In this document: one piece after another, positions 8,773-17,182 of the stretch
Layout of the letters: each line of letters begins with the position of its first letter
Position numbering within the stretch: position 1 is the first letter of the stretch
From: JBBQCW01 sp038319025
GTDB taxonomy: Bacteria > Actinomycetota > Thermoleophilia > Solirubrobacterales > Solirubrobacteraceae
NCBI GenBank assembly: GCA_038319025.1
Contig: JBBQCW010000002.1
Coordinates: 124,001 to 188,000, forward strand
Length of the DNA: 64,000 nt
Reading direction: 5' to 3'
The notes under the pieces: model-generated
The model's input: only the letters and a program-made list of their open reading frames with translations
What the model was told of the DNA's origin: nothing
The model's database searches: none
Made by a program: the position numbers and the translations under genes

Positions 8773-9105
8773 GCGCCGCATGATGGCGGTCGCGCGCGCC
8801 CGCCGCGTCGGCGCTGCCGCGTGGGCCCTGCCGCGTCGGCTCTGCGGCCCGCCGACGGTCGAGTCCCACCTCAGTCCCGCTGAGCAGGACTCACGTGGGG
8901 ATCGATGCGCGAGGACGTCCCCAGTCCGGGCGACCACACCCGTTCGGCAAAAGTGCCATCCGGGAGTAGCACCCGGTGCTACCCGGGGGTAGCAGTTTCG
9001 AGAAACCCATAGGCGAACATCCGCTCCCGCGCCGCGAAGCGGGCGCCGCAACGCAAGGCCCCGCGGCCCCCGCGGTCCGGCCGAACCACATCGCCCAACG
9101 AGAAA
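8773..9105 (-). promoter_or_regulatory. ggt upstream region with inverted and direct repeats
   Basis: This 333-base gap separates ftsZ from ggt. It contains a perfect inverted repeat GTAGCAC-CCG-GTGCTAC (8966-8982), a second GTTTC-GA-GAAAC (8995-9006), and on the minus strand a direct repeat of TGCTACYCCCGG with a 23-base period. Between 8800 and 8860 are GC-rich repeats around CGACGCGGCAG. No convincing -35/-10 pair was found. The repeats suggest regulation of ggt or a structured leader, but no known riboswitch class was recognised. Confidence 0.4.
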
Positions 9106-10506
9106 TCAGCCGCGCGGGATGAACTCAGGTACGTCGAGCTCGGTCACGCCCATGCCCGTCTGACGCGACGAGGACGGCCGTGAAGAAGCGGCGGCCAAAC
9201 CGGCCGGCGTGCGCCGCTCGATGCGGGGCTCACCTTCAGGCTCGGTCATCCGGCGACGCTCGGGGCGGCGCGGGGTGTCGGCGTAGCCGGTGGCCACCAC
9301 GGTGACCCACACCTGGTCGTCGAGCTTGTCGTCGACCATGGCGCCGAAGATGATGTTGGCGTCCGGGTGCGCGGCGGCCGATACGGCCTTGGCGGCCTCG
9401 TTGACCTCGTGCAGCGAGAGGTCCGTGCCCGCCGTGATGGACAGCAGGATCTTGCGGGCGCCCTCCATGCTCGTCTCCAGCAGCGGTGACGACACAGCCT
9501 GGGCGGCGGCGTCGAGCGCGCGGCTCTCCCCCGTGCCCATACCGATGCCCAGCAGCGCCGGGCCGGCGTCGGACATGATGGTGCGCACGTCGGCGAAGTC
9601 GAGGTTGATCAAGCCGGGAAGCGTGACCAGATCAGACACGCCCTGGACGCCCTGGCGCAGCACGTCGTCGGCGACGCGGAAGGCGTCGATCATCGACGTC
9701 TGCTTGTCCAGCACGGTCAGCAAGCGGTTGTTGGGCACCACGATCAGCGTGTCGACCTCTTCGGCCAGCGCCTGAACACCGATGTCAGCGGCCTGCGCAC
9801 GGCGGGTGCCTTCGAAGCCGAACGGCTTCGTGACGACGCCGACGGCAAGCGCTCCTATCTCACGAGCGATGCGCGCCACGATCGGTGCGGCACCGGTGCC
9901 GGTGCCACCGCCTGAACCGGCGGTGATGAAGATCATGTCGGAGCCCTTGAGGAGCGCCTTGATCTTGTCGTAATCCTCCATCGCGGCTGCGCGGCCGATC
10001 TCCGGGTTGGCCCCGGCACCGAGGCCGCGAGTCATCTCCGGACCGATGTGCAAAGTGATGTCCGCGGTCGACTGCCCGAGGGACTGGGCGTCGGTGTTGA
10101 TGGCGACGAACTCGACGCCCTCCACCTCGGCCTCGACCATGCGGTTGACGGCGTTGACGCCGGCTCCGCCGACGCCCACGACGCGAATCACGGGCTGGCC
10201 GGTTCCGGCGCGCGAGGCGGCGAAGGCGTTCAGCTCAGGCGCCCCGGGACGAGGGGCGCGATCCATGATGTTGTCCGGGATATCGGAGGAGAACGCGTGC
10301 CGCAGACGCTCCTGCGGCGTGGGAATGCGCACTTCCTGCTCCTCCGCCGCGGCCGTCTGCGGGGCCAGGCCGGGATGGGCGGGCGCCTTCTCGGCGGCCG
10401 GCGCCTTCTCCGCGGGCACGACCGGCTCTCCGCCGTCGGTCTCCGTCTTGCGGAACAGGTCCGCCAGCGGGCCTTCCCTCATGCTCGCGCGCTTACCGGT
10501 TGTCAT
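9106..10506 (-). CDS. ftsZ: Cell division protein FtsZ with a long N-terminal extension
   Basis: The tubulin-like GTPase that polymerises into the division ring. The core begins only near residue 106 (VIRVVGVGGAGVNAVNRM). It contains the signature GGGTGTGAAP and the T7 loop segment NLDFADVRTIM. The C-terminus ends in LDVPEFIPRG, the conserved tail peptide that binds FtsA/SepF-type partners. The roughly 105-residue N-terminal part is unusual: a short amphipathic start (GPLADLFRKTE) and a proline/alanine/glutamate-rich linker. The start at 10506 is supported by AAGGAGGT 8 bases upstream, inside the end of parA; the ATG at 10482 has no such site. The gene is not in a division/cell-wall (dcw) cluster here. 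Confidence 0.93.
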   Translation of the reverse strand: MTTGKRASMREGPLADLFRKTETDGGEPVVPAEKAPAAEKAPAHPGLAPQTAAAEEQEVRIPTPQERLRHAFSSDIPDNIMDRAPRPGAPELNAFAASRAGTGQPVIRVVGVGGAGVNAVNRMVEAEVEGVEFVAINTDAQSLGQSTADITLHIGPEMTRGLGAGANPEIGRAAAMEDYDKIKALLKGSDMIFITAGSGGGTGTGAAPIVARIAREIGALAVGVVTKPFGFEGTRRAQAADIGVQALAEEVDTLIVVPNNRLLTVLDKQTSMIDAFRVADDVLRQGVQGVSDLVTLPGLINLDFADVRTIMSDAGPALLGIGMGTGESRALDAAAQAVSSPLLETSMEGARKILLSITAGTDLSLHEVNEAAKAVSAAAHPDANIIFGAMVDDKLDDQVWVTVVATGYADTPRRPERRRMTEPEGEPRIERRTPAGLAAASSRPSSSRQTGMGVTELDVPEFIPRG

Positions 10507-11263
10507 GAGCGAGGACCTCCTTGGCGAGATCACGGTAGGACTGGGCGGCAAGACCGTCGGGCTCGTACTTGAGCACGGACATGCCCTTCACGGGAGCTTC
10601 CGCGAACCGGACGGTCTTGCGGATGCGCGATGCGAAGACGCGATCGCCGAAGTTCTCCTCCAGAATTTCGATCGCCTCCTTCGCGTGCGTCGTCCGCGCA
10701 TCCATCAACGTGGGCAGGATGCCCTCGATCTGAACGTCCGGGTTGAGGTTCTCGCGAATCATGTGCAGCGTGTTCTGGAGCTGGATCAGCCCCCGCATAG
10801 AGAGATACTCGCACTGCACGGGGACGATCACCTTGTCTGCGGCTGTCAACGCGTTGATCGTGAGCAGTCCGAGGCTCGGCGGCGTGTCGATGCAGATGAA
10901 GTCGTAGTCCTCCATGATCGGCCTGAAGGCCTTCTGAAGGGACCGCTCGCGGCCGATCTGCGTGGACATGGCGATCTCAGCGCCGGCGAGATCGATCGAG
11001 GCGCAGGCGACGTCGATCTCCCGACGGCGAATCACCTCACGGATGGAGGTGTGATGCACGAGCACGTCGTACATCGACAGCTCGAGCGTGTCAGGGTCGA
11101 TGCCCTGCGACATGGTCAGGTTGCCCTGGGGATCCATGTCGACACACAGCACCCGCAGCCCCTTCTCAGCGAAGGCGACAGCGAGGTTGAGGGTCGTCGT
11201 CGTTTTGGCGACGCCGCCCTTCTGGTTTGCGAAAACTATGACCTGCGCCTTCTTGATGCTCAC
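10493..11263 (-). CDS. parA: ParA/Soj-family ATPase
   Basis: A 256-residue deviant Walker ATPase. It has KGGVAKTTTTLNLA near residue 15, Walker A' with the signature lysine, DMDPQGNLTMS, and CIDTPPSLGLLTINAL (Walker B). It resembles chromosomal Soj rather than MinD, since no amphipathic membrane-targeting helix is obvious at the end. No parB or parS is nearby. Its stop overlaps the start of ftsZ and it contains the ftsZ ribosome-binding site, so the two proteins are co-translated. A role in positioning the division ring, in the manner of MipZ or PomZ, is a reasonable inference. The start is GTG at 11263 with GGAG 6 bases upstream. Confidence 0.9.
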   Translation of the reverse strand: MSIKKAQVIVFANQKGGVAKTTTTLNLAVAFAEKGLRVLCVDMDPQGNLTMSQGIDPDTLELSMYDVLVHHTSIREVIRRREIDVACASIDLAGAEIAMSTQIGRERSLQKAFRPIMEDYDFICIDTPPSLGLLTINALTAADKVIVPVQCEYLSMRGLIQLQNTLHMIRENLNPDVQIEGILPTLMDARTTHAKEAIEILEENFGDRVFASRIRKTVRFAEAPVKGMSVLKYEPDGLAAQSYRDLAKEVLAHDNR

Positions 11264-11369
11264 GAGCTGCTCCGATGGGGTCGGGTGCGGGGACCCTTGC
11301 TCGGCTGGTATTCGCAGTGGCGGTGGGGATTCCTTCCCACATGCACTCGGGAAGTAGCATCAGGTCCGG

Positions 11370-12314
11370 ATGAGCGACGCACCGATTCACTGGGACGACG
11401 TCGAAACGCGGGAGATCGCCCGAGGCGACCTACGTGGCCGACGCCAGCGTCTTGGGGCAGCAGCGGGCACCGTGCGGGTGGGCCTGAGCCGCTACCGAAT
11501 GGGGCCCGGTGAGCGGCCGATGCCGGTCCACGCCCATGCCGACGAGGAGGAGATCCTGTTCGTACTCTCGGGATCCGGGGTCGTCACGGACGGCGAGCGT
11601 GCCTGGGCGATCGGCTCCGGCGACACCGTCGTGCACCCCGCCGGGGGCGCACCGCACACATTCGTCGCCGGCCCTGAGGGCATGGAGGCGCTGATGTTCA
11701 GCTCGGGGTCCGACACGGCGCTGACCTGGCTGCCTCGCCCGAACGTCATGTGGGCGGGAACCCGCTGGTTGCCGCTCGACGGCCCCAACCCGTTCCAGGC
11801 TGAGGCCGAGGCCGGGCCGCTCGTCCTCCCCGCGCCCGAGTCCGACCGACCGCCGAACATCGTCGCCCTGACCGACGCCCCGCTCAATCGCCGCGAGGCG
11901 GCCGACGTGCGCTCAGGCCGCAGGTACGTCGCCGCCCTGGCCGGGGCGACGATCAGCGGCATCAACCACATGACCGTGGACCCGGGCGCCCGCCAGTCGG
12001 TGCCGCATACACACTCGGTCGATGAGGAACTGTTCGTGATCCTCGGCGGCGACGGCACGCTGGAGCTCAGCGACCAGGCTGCCGCGGTCACCAGCACCGC
12101 GCCTGTGCGTCGCGGGCACGTGGTGAGTCGACCTGCGGGTACCGGCATCTCCCATTCGTTCATCGCCGGCCCCGAGGGCATGGAACTGCTGGCCTACGGA
12201 CCCAACAGCGGCGCCGACATGTGCTTCTACCCGCGCTCGCAGAAGATCATGTTCTGCGGGTTGGGGATCGTGGCGCGGATCGAACGCTTGGACTACTTCG
12301 ACGGCGAGGGGTAG
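11370..12314 (+). CDS. Bicupin protein
   Basis: A 314-residue protein with two cupin barrels. The first (about residues 35-105) has PVHAHADEEEILFVLSG, giving H-x-H-x(n)-E metal ligands, then PAGGAPHTFVAGPEGMEAL. The second (about residues 190-285) has VPHTHSVDEELFVILGG and PAGTGISHSFIAGPEGMELL, clearly a duplicate. Bicupins include oxalate decarboxylases and various dioxygenases and isomerases; the reaction is not predictable. It is divergent from parA/ftsZ. Six bases separate its stop from the first ArsA-like ATPase gene, so the three genes probably form an operon. Confidence 0.8.
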   Translation: MSDAPIHWDDVETREIARGDLRGRRQRLGAAAGTVRVGLSRYRMGPGERPMPVHAHADEEEILFVLSGSGVVTDGERAWAIGSGDTVVHPAGGAPHTFVAGPEGMEALMFSSGSDTALTWLPRPNVMWAGTRWLPLDGPNPFQAEAEAGPLVLPAPESDRPPNIVALTDAPLNRREAADVRSGRRYVAALAGATISGINHMTVDPGARQSVPHTHSVDEELFVILGGDGTLELSDQAAAVTSTAPVRRGHVVSRPAGTGISHSFIAGPEGMELLAYGPNSGADMCFYPRSQKIMFCGLGIVARIERLDYFDGEG

Positions 12315-12320
12315 GTCGTC

Positions 12321-13235
12321 GTGGGCCTGCTGGACCGGCCGCTCGTGGTGGTCACCGGCAAGGGTGGGGTCGGGAAGTCGACCGTCGCCGCGGCGCTGGG
12401 CCTCGTTGCCGCTGGGCGCGGGTTGCGCACGATCATCGCCGAGGTTGCCGCGCGTGACGACATCTCGCGAGTCCTGGATCCGGAGCGTCACCGGGGCGCA
12501 GTCTTCGCCGAGCGTGAATTGGCCCCCGGGCTGCACCACATCTCGATCGACCCACAACGGGCGATGCAGGAGTACCTCGTCGACCAGCTTCCTTCTCGGG
12601 CGATCGCCGACGTGCTCAACGGATCCAGCACCTTTGGCGTTCTGGTCGCGGCGACGCCCGGCCTACGGGAGCTGCTGACGATCGGGAAGGTGTGGGAGCT
12701 GGCGCAGCCTGGCCGCCGAACGCCCGGTGCGAGCCCTTACGACCTCGTGATCCTCGACGCGCCGGCGACCGGCCACGGCGTGGCGATCCTCGAAGCACCG
12801 AGCACCTTCGCCCAGGCGGCCCGCGTGGGCCCGATCGCCCGCCAGGGCCGTACCATCGCCACCATGCTTTCCGACCCTGCGCAGACGGCGATCGTCGCCG
12901 TGAGCACCGCGGAGGAGACGCCGGTCACCGAGACGTTCGCTCTGCGCGAAGCTCTGCTGGCGCGGCTGGGCTTGGACACGAGCCTGGTGATCGTCAATCG
13001 CGTGCTGCCTCATCGCTTTCGCGCCGCCGACGTGGCTGCGCTGACCGCAAGCCCGGCGTCGCCGCCTATCCGCGCCGCCCTGGCTGCGGCCGCCCGTGCT
13101 GGCGCGCAGCACCGACAGGTGGCGCGGCTGCGACGCGGCCTGCACGGGATCAGGGTGCGGACGCTACCCGCCATCCCCCCGCCCGCCGGCGGCGGACTGG
13201 TCGGCCTGGCCCAGCGGCTGGAGCGCGCGGTATGA
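12321..13235 (+). CDS. ArsA/GET3-family ATPase, first of a pair
   Basis: A 304-residue deviant Walker ATPase with VVVTGKGGVGKSTVAAALG at residues 8-26 and LVILDAPATGHGVAIL near residue 137, the A-loop/Walker B region of GET3/ArsA proteins. Actinobacteria usually carry two such genes side by side (Rv3679 and Rv3680 in Mycobacterium tuberculosis), and this pair fits that pattern. The start is GTG at 12321 (MGLLDRPLVVV). Its stop overlaps the start of the second gene as ATGA. Heterodimer formation with the second protein is inferred from this coupling. No CXXC zinc site of eukaryotic GET3 is seen. Confidence 0.87.
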   Translation: MGLLDRPLVVVTGKGGVGKSTVAAALGLVAAGRGLRTIIAEVAARDDISRVLDPERHRGAVFAERELAPGLHHISIDPQRAMQEYLVDQLPSRAIADVLNGSSTFGVLVAATPGLRELLTIGKVWELAQPGRRTPGASPYDLVILDAPATGHGVAILEAPSTFAQAARVGPIARQGRTIATMLSDPAQTAIVAVSTAEETPVTETFALREALLARLGLDTSLVIVNRVLPHRFRAADVAALTASPASPPIRAALAAAARAGAQHRQVARLRRGLHGIRVRTLPAIPPPAGGGLVGLAQRLERAV

Positions 13236-14377
13236 GCCTCGGCGAGCGCCTGAAGGGCAAGCGGATCGTGATCTGCGCCGGATCGGGCGGGGTCGGCAAG
13301 ACGACGACCTCGGCCGCCATCGCGCTGGGCCTCGCCGCGCAGGGCCGCCGCGTCGCCGTCGTCACCATCGACCCGGCGCGACGGCTCGCCGACGCGCTCG
13401 GGCTGGACACGCTGGACAACGAACCGCGGCGCGTAGATGCCGACCTGCTCGCGGGCCACGGTCTGCCGATCAGCGGCGAGCTGTGGGCGATGCAGCTCGA
13501 CGCCAAGCGCACCTTCGACGAGCTGATCGAACGTCTCTCCCCCGACGAGAAGACCCGTGACGACGTGCTCGGCAACCGGATCTATCAGGAGCTGTCGAGC
13601 GCGGTGGCGGGCTCGCAGGAGTTCACCGCCATCGCAAAGCTGTACGACCTGGATCGCGAAGGCGGCTACGACGTGATCGTGCTCGACACGCCTCCGTCGC
13701 GGAACGCGCTCGACTTTCTGGAGGCGCCCGACCGCCTGACCGGGTTCTTCGAGGGCCGGGCACTTCGGGTTTTCCTCGCCCCCACGGGCATCGCCGCGAG
13801 GTTTGTGGGCGCCGGCACGGGGATGGTCTTCGGCGTGCTCAAGCGGGTTACCGGAGTGGATCTGCTTTCGGACCTGTCGGTCTTCTTCCAGTCGCTCGGT
13901 GGCTTGATCGACGGGTTTCGCGAACGTGCCGCCGGCGTGAAGGCCATCCTGGGTGACGACGCCACGACGTTTCTGATCATCACCTCACCGGAGCGCGAGC
14001 CGGGCGAGGAGGCCGTCTTCTTCCACGGAAAGCTGGCGGAGGCCGGGATGCCCTTCGGCGGCCTGATCATCAACCGGGCGCACATCCGCGCCGTCGAGGA
14101 GGAGGACCCGGCGGAGGTCCGCCGCGCCCTGGCCGACGACTTGGGCGCTCCGCTGGCCGGCAAGGTGGCCACCACGCTGCGGGAGTTTCAGTTCCTGGCC
14201 ACCCGTGACGAGTTGGCGATCGCTGGGCTGGCCGATGCGACGGGCGACGAGGACCCGATCATCGTGCCGCAATTGGACGCGGACGTGCACGACATCGATG
14301 GCCTCGTGGCCATCCATCGCCACCTTTTCGCTGCGGGTGCCGAACGCGATGCCCTGCTGGCCGCGGCCGCTTACTGA
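13232..14377 (+). CDS. ArsA/GET3-family ATPase, second of a pair
   Basis: A 381-residue ATPase starting MSLGERLKGKRIVICAGSGG with the P-loop GSGGVGKTTTSAAIA. The switch region is DPARRLADALGLDTLDNEP, matching ArsA/GET3, and Walker B is VIVLDTPPSRNALDFLEAPD. It is longer than its partner because it has a helical insertion (about residues 155-245, FFEGRALRVFLAPTG and onward), the place where GET3 proteins carry their hydrophobic client-binding helices. Homologous to the Rv3680 type. It probably works with the preceding protein in handling a membrane protein or anion; the substrate is unknown. Confidence 0.88.
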   Translation: MSLGERLKGKRIVICAGSGGVGKTTTSAAIALGLAAQGRRVAVVTIDPARRLADALGLDTLDNEPRRVDADLLAGHGLPISGELWAMQLDAKRTFDELIERLSPDEKTRDDVLGNRIYQELSSAVAGSQEFTAIAKLYDLDREGGYDVIVLDTPPSRNALDFLEAPDRLTGFFEGRALRVFLAPTGIAARFVGAGTGMVFGVLKRVTGVDLLSDLSVFFQSLGGLIDGFRERAAGVKAILGDDATTFLIITSPEREPGEEAVFFHGKLAEAGMPFGGLIINRAHIRAVEEEDPAEVRRALADDLGAPLAGKVATTLREFQFLATRDELAIAGLADATGDEDPIIVPQLDADVHDIDGLVAIHRHLFAAGAERDALLAAAAY

Positions 14378-14381
14378 CCGA

Positions 14382-15677
14382 TCAGGCCGTACTCGGCTCG
14401 TCCCACGCGGCGGTCTCGTCGATCAGGCTGTCGGCAAGGGTGCGCACGTCGGGATCGAGGTGACCGCAGAGTACGTCGCGCAGGATCGCACGCAGGTGGC
14501 CGGAGATGTCCTCGATGACCTCGTCGACTTCAGGATCCACGGGTGCGACGCCGGCGATGATCGCCCGCTCGAGCACGATGCCGCGGGCGATGCGCTCCGC
14601 CAGCGCTTGCCGATCCTCGGCCACCGCGCAGAGCGCCGCCACCCGGCCGGTCAGGCGCCCGCTCTCGGGGCCTTCCGGCTCCAGCAGTGCGCGCAGCGCG
14701 AGCAGAACGTCAGTCAGAGCCTCGAAAGGGGTCGCGCGGTCGCAAGCCATCTCGTACCGGGCCAGCGCCCAGGCGATCTCCCCCTGCTTCGGGGTGCGTC
14801 GAGCGACGAGAGAGATGAAGGCCCGCAGTTCGTCCTCCTGAGCGGGGGCGATCTCGCACCGCTCGCGCGGGCGGCCTGTGCCGAAGCCGAGGATGACGGG
14901 CTGCCAGGAACCCAGTTCCGGGCGGCACCAGCCGACAGGCGCCAGGCCGACGCCACTGGCGTCGTACAACCGCAGCGCGCCGAGCAGACGACGTAGCCGC
15001 AGCCGCGCCTGGGCGATGCCGGCTTCATGGCCGCTGGACATGTCGGACTCAGCGTCCAGATCCACCACAGCGAGAACGACAGGGAGGTCAGGAGTCCCGG
15101 CGGTCGCGAGCGCGCCGATGGGGGCGTCGGGCATCGCCTCGCCCCGGACGAGGGACACGCCGTTGCCGAGGTCAATCTCTTCGGAGTCGATCACGAGGCC
15201 GGGCACCGGCACGATCACACGTAGACCCTGGCGCCCTTCGAACAGGCAGGACTCAAGCTCTTGGTAGGCGCGCTCGAAGCGCTCCGGTGTAAGGACGAAC
15301 TCGCTCGCGTCCTCAAAGATCCGCTGCAGCAGCACGCTCAACGCCCGCTCGGCGTGCAGGCGGGAGTCCAGGCCCGTCAGATCCTCACCACAGGCCAGCA
15401 GATACTCATCCACTCCGCCGGCCGCTGACAGCGCATGCACGGCGGGCAGGTGGGACGGCAGCAGCACCAGGGTGGCGTGGCGATCGGCGATGAACGCACC
15501 GGTCAGCGGGCGGTAGCAGTACATCGGCACGGCCCGAGACGGCGAGCCGGAACGCGGCGGTGTCGATTCGACGACTTCGAACTCGAGGGTGGCGCCCTGC
15601 GCCGTGTCGGCCGCGAGTTGCCAGGCCGCTTCCTCGGCGAAGGTGCTGAGCGCTGTGTGGAGGCGGTGGTTATGCAT
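14382..15677 (-). CDS. Uncharacterised protein, convergent with the ArsA pair
   Basis: I do not recognise a family for this 431-residue protein. It has no signal peptide or membrane helix. The first 150 residues look like an alpha/beta domain (LEFEVVES, RHATLVLLPSHLPAVHAL). The central part includes VIVPVPGLVIDSEEIDLGNG, an LVRGEAMPD strand pair and a basic helical stretch (ARLRLRRLLGALRLYDA). The last 170 residues are helical and acidic (LARRTPKQGEIAWALARYEM, VLLALRALLEPEG). The architecture resembles HEPN/ApeA-like helical C-terminal domains, but that is only an impression. The ATG at 15677 was chosen because the sequence upstream is low-complexity and out of character. It ends 5 bases from the ArsA gene on the other strand. 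Confidence 0.65.
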   Translation of the reverse strand: MHNHRLHTALSTFAEEAAWQLAADTAQGATLEFEVVESTPPRSGSPSRAVPMYCYRPLTGAFIADRHATLVLLPSHLPAVHALSAAGGVDEYLLACGEDLTGLDSRLHAERALSVLLQRIFEDASEFVLTPERFERAYQELESCLFEGRQGLRVIVPVPGLVIDSEEIDLGNGVSLVRGEAMPDAPIGALATAGTPDLPVVLAVVDLDAESDMSSGHEAGIAQARLRLRRLLGALRLYDASGVGLAPVGWCRPELGSWQPVILGFGTGRPRERCEIAPAQEDELRAFISLVARRTPKQGEIAWALARYEMACDRATPFEALTDVLLALRALLEPEGPESGRLTGRVAALCAVAEDRQALAERIARGIVLERAIIAGVAPVDPEVDEVIEDISGHLRAILRDVLCGHLDPDVRTLADSLIDETAAWDEPSTA

Positions 15678-15789
15678 CGAGGCGGCGTTCGCCGTGCGCG
15701 TGGGCGCTCCTCCCGCTGGATGCAGGTGTGCAGGTTGTCGTAGTGCCCATCGGCCGCTACTTTTCGGTCGGTGCCGGGTTCCTGAAACC

Positions 15790-16692
15790 ATGTACACACC
15801 TGTGCGCGCCGCCACCGCTGCCCTTGTCGCCGCCATCGGACTCGCGGTCGCTCCGGCCGCCCAAGCCACGCCGTCATGTGCCGTCCCCGCCGCCAAGACG
15901 CTTGCGTACAAGACGGTCAAGGGCGCGGACAAGAACCTCACGAGCCTCGACGTGTACGCCCCCAAGTCCTCGTGTCTGCCCAAGCAGAACGTGCCCGTGG
16001 TGCTGTGGGTCCACGGCGGCGGCTACTCCATCGGCGACAAGTCCAATCAGACGGCCGACAAGGCCCGGCTGTTCGCGGCCCGCAAGTACGTGTTCGTGAG
16101 CGTCAACTACCGGCTGACCACCCCGGCCGCCGGCTCGGCGTCAGCCCGCTTCCCGGACCATTACCGCGACGTGGCCGCGGCCGTTGCCTGGGTGCGCAAG
16201 AACATCGCCCGCTACCACGGCGACGGCAAGCGCCTCGCGCTGCTCGGCCATTCCGCCGGCGCCGACATCGTCTCCAACGTGGCCGTCAACCCGCAATGGC
16301 TCAAGGAGCGGGGCCTCAAGCTCAGCGCCCTGCGCTGCAGCGGCCCGCTTGACACCGAGGGCTTTGACAAGACCGCCGGCGGCGACGAGAAAGCCCAGTG
16401 GCAGAACGCCCTGGGGAACAACGTCAACTACCTGCGTGACACATCGGCCACCCTGCTGGTCAAGCCCAGGATCGGCATTGCGCCGACCATCACCGTGGTG
16501 CGCGGCACACCCCAGCGCCAGAAGACCGAGCAGCGCTTCGCCGACACGCTTCGTGCTGCCGGTGTGCACACCACCGTGATCAACGCAGTCGGTCTCTCCC
16601 ACGCCGACGTCAACAAGCGCATCGGCGCCGCCGGCGACACCGTGATGACGCCGCCGCTGATCAGCTTCCTGAAGGGCTGTTTCCGCAGCTGA
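15790..16692 (+). CDS. Secreted alpha/beta-hydrolase (esterase/lipase type)
   Basis: A 300-residue exported hydrolase. A signal peptide (AATAALVAAIGLAVAPAAQA) precedes a single alpha/beta-hydrolase domain. The oxyanion-hole motif is VLWVHGGGYSIGD, the family signature of hormone-sensitive-lipase-like esterases. The nucleophile elbow is LLGHSAGADI (serine near residue 154), and a C-terminal histidine is in VGLSHADVNK. Cysteines in the mature start (TPSCAVP), SSCLP, LRCSGP and GCFRS could form disulfides, consistent with export. Substrate unknown. The ATG at 15790 begins the signal peptide. Confidence 0.88.
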   Translation: MYTPVRAATAALVAAIGLAVAPAAQATPSCAVPAAKTLAYKTVKGADKNLTSLDVYAPKSSCLPKQNVPVVLWVHGGGYSIGDKSNQTADKARLFAARKYVFVSVNYRLTTPAAGSASARFPDHYRDVAAAVAWVRKNIARYHGDGKRLALLGHSAGADIVSNVAVNPQWLKERGLKLSALRCSGPLDTEGFDKTAGGDEKAQWQNALGNNVNYLRDTSATLLVKPRIGIAPTITVVRGTPQRQKTEQRFADTLRAAGVHTTVINAVGLSHADVNKRIGAAGDTVMTPPLISFLKGCFRS

Positions 16693-16706
16693 GCACCTCC
16701 GGGCCG

Positions 16707-16712
16707 TACCCT
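16707..16712 (+). promoter_or_regulatory. Leaderless -10 element of the Fur/Zur gene
   Basis: TACCCT ends 8 bases before ATG 16721, and no Shine-Dalgarno is present. The spacing favours a leaderless message and the ATG rather than the upstream TTG at 16712 or the GTG at 16718. Confidence 0.45.
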
Positions 16713-16720
16713 TGACGGTG

Positions 16721-17182
16721 ATGGCCACCGCCCAGACCCCTGCCCCCTCGTGGGCCGATCACGCCGCCGACACGCTCGCCGACGCCGGCTTCCGGCGGGG
16801 CGGAGCGCGAGCCGCGGTGGTCGAACTACTCGACCGCCAGGCCTGCGCGCTCAGCGCCTACGACGTCGAGCAGGCTCTGCGCGACGGCGAGCGGGCCGTG
16901 GCGCGGGCCAGCGTCTACCGCATCCTTGACGAGCTGTTGGAGCTAGGCCTGCTGGCCCGGATCGACGTCGGTCAGGGCATCACGCGCTACGAGCCGATCC
17001 GGCCCGGCGGCCACCACCATCACCACATGGTGTGCGATACCTGCGGTCAGATCATCCCGTTCTCCGACGATGAACTGGAGACGGCGATCAACCGGCTCGC
17101 GGAGCGGGTGACGTTCGAGGTCTCCGAGCACGAGATCGTGCTCCACGGCCGCTGCCGGGACTGCGCGTCAGCGCAACGCTGA
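16721..17182 (+). CDS. zur: Fur-family regulator, probably the zinc sensor Zur
   Basis: A 153-residue metal-responsive repressor. The N-terminal winged helix runs from GFRRGGARAAVVELLDRQ to ASVYRILDELLELGLL. The dimerisation/metal domain has the histidine run GGHHHHHMVCDTCG, giving regulatory-site histidines plus a CxxC, and ends with the second structural CxxC (GRCRDCAS). Convergent and immediately adjacent is a zinc-type ABC transporter operon, which supports Zur over Fur or PerR. Its 3' end overlaps the permease gene on the opposite strand by 95 bases, long for convergent genes, so antisense effects on its own target operon are possible. Confidence 0.88.
   Translation: MATAQTPAPSWADHAADTLADAGFRRGGARAAVVELLDRQACALSAYDVEQALRDGERAVARASVYRILDELLELGLLARIDVGQGITRYEPIRPGGHHHHHMVCDTCGQIIPFSDDELETAINRLAERVTFEVSEHEIVLHGRCRDCASAQR

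Noticed and set aside
8773..9105. A glycine or T-box type riboswitch in the ggt leader
   Set aside because: The conserved blocks of those classes are absent; the region shows only short palindromes and repeats.
12692..14377. A long N-terminally extended version of the second ArsA-like ATPase
   Set aside because: The extra part is the out-of-frame shadow of the first ATPase; the P-loop begins right after ATG 13232, coupled by ATGA.
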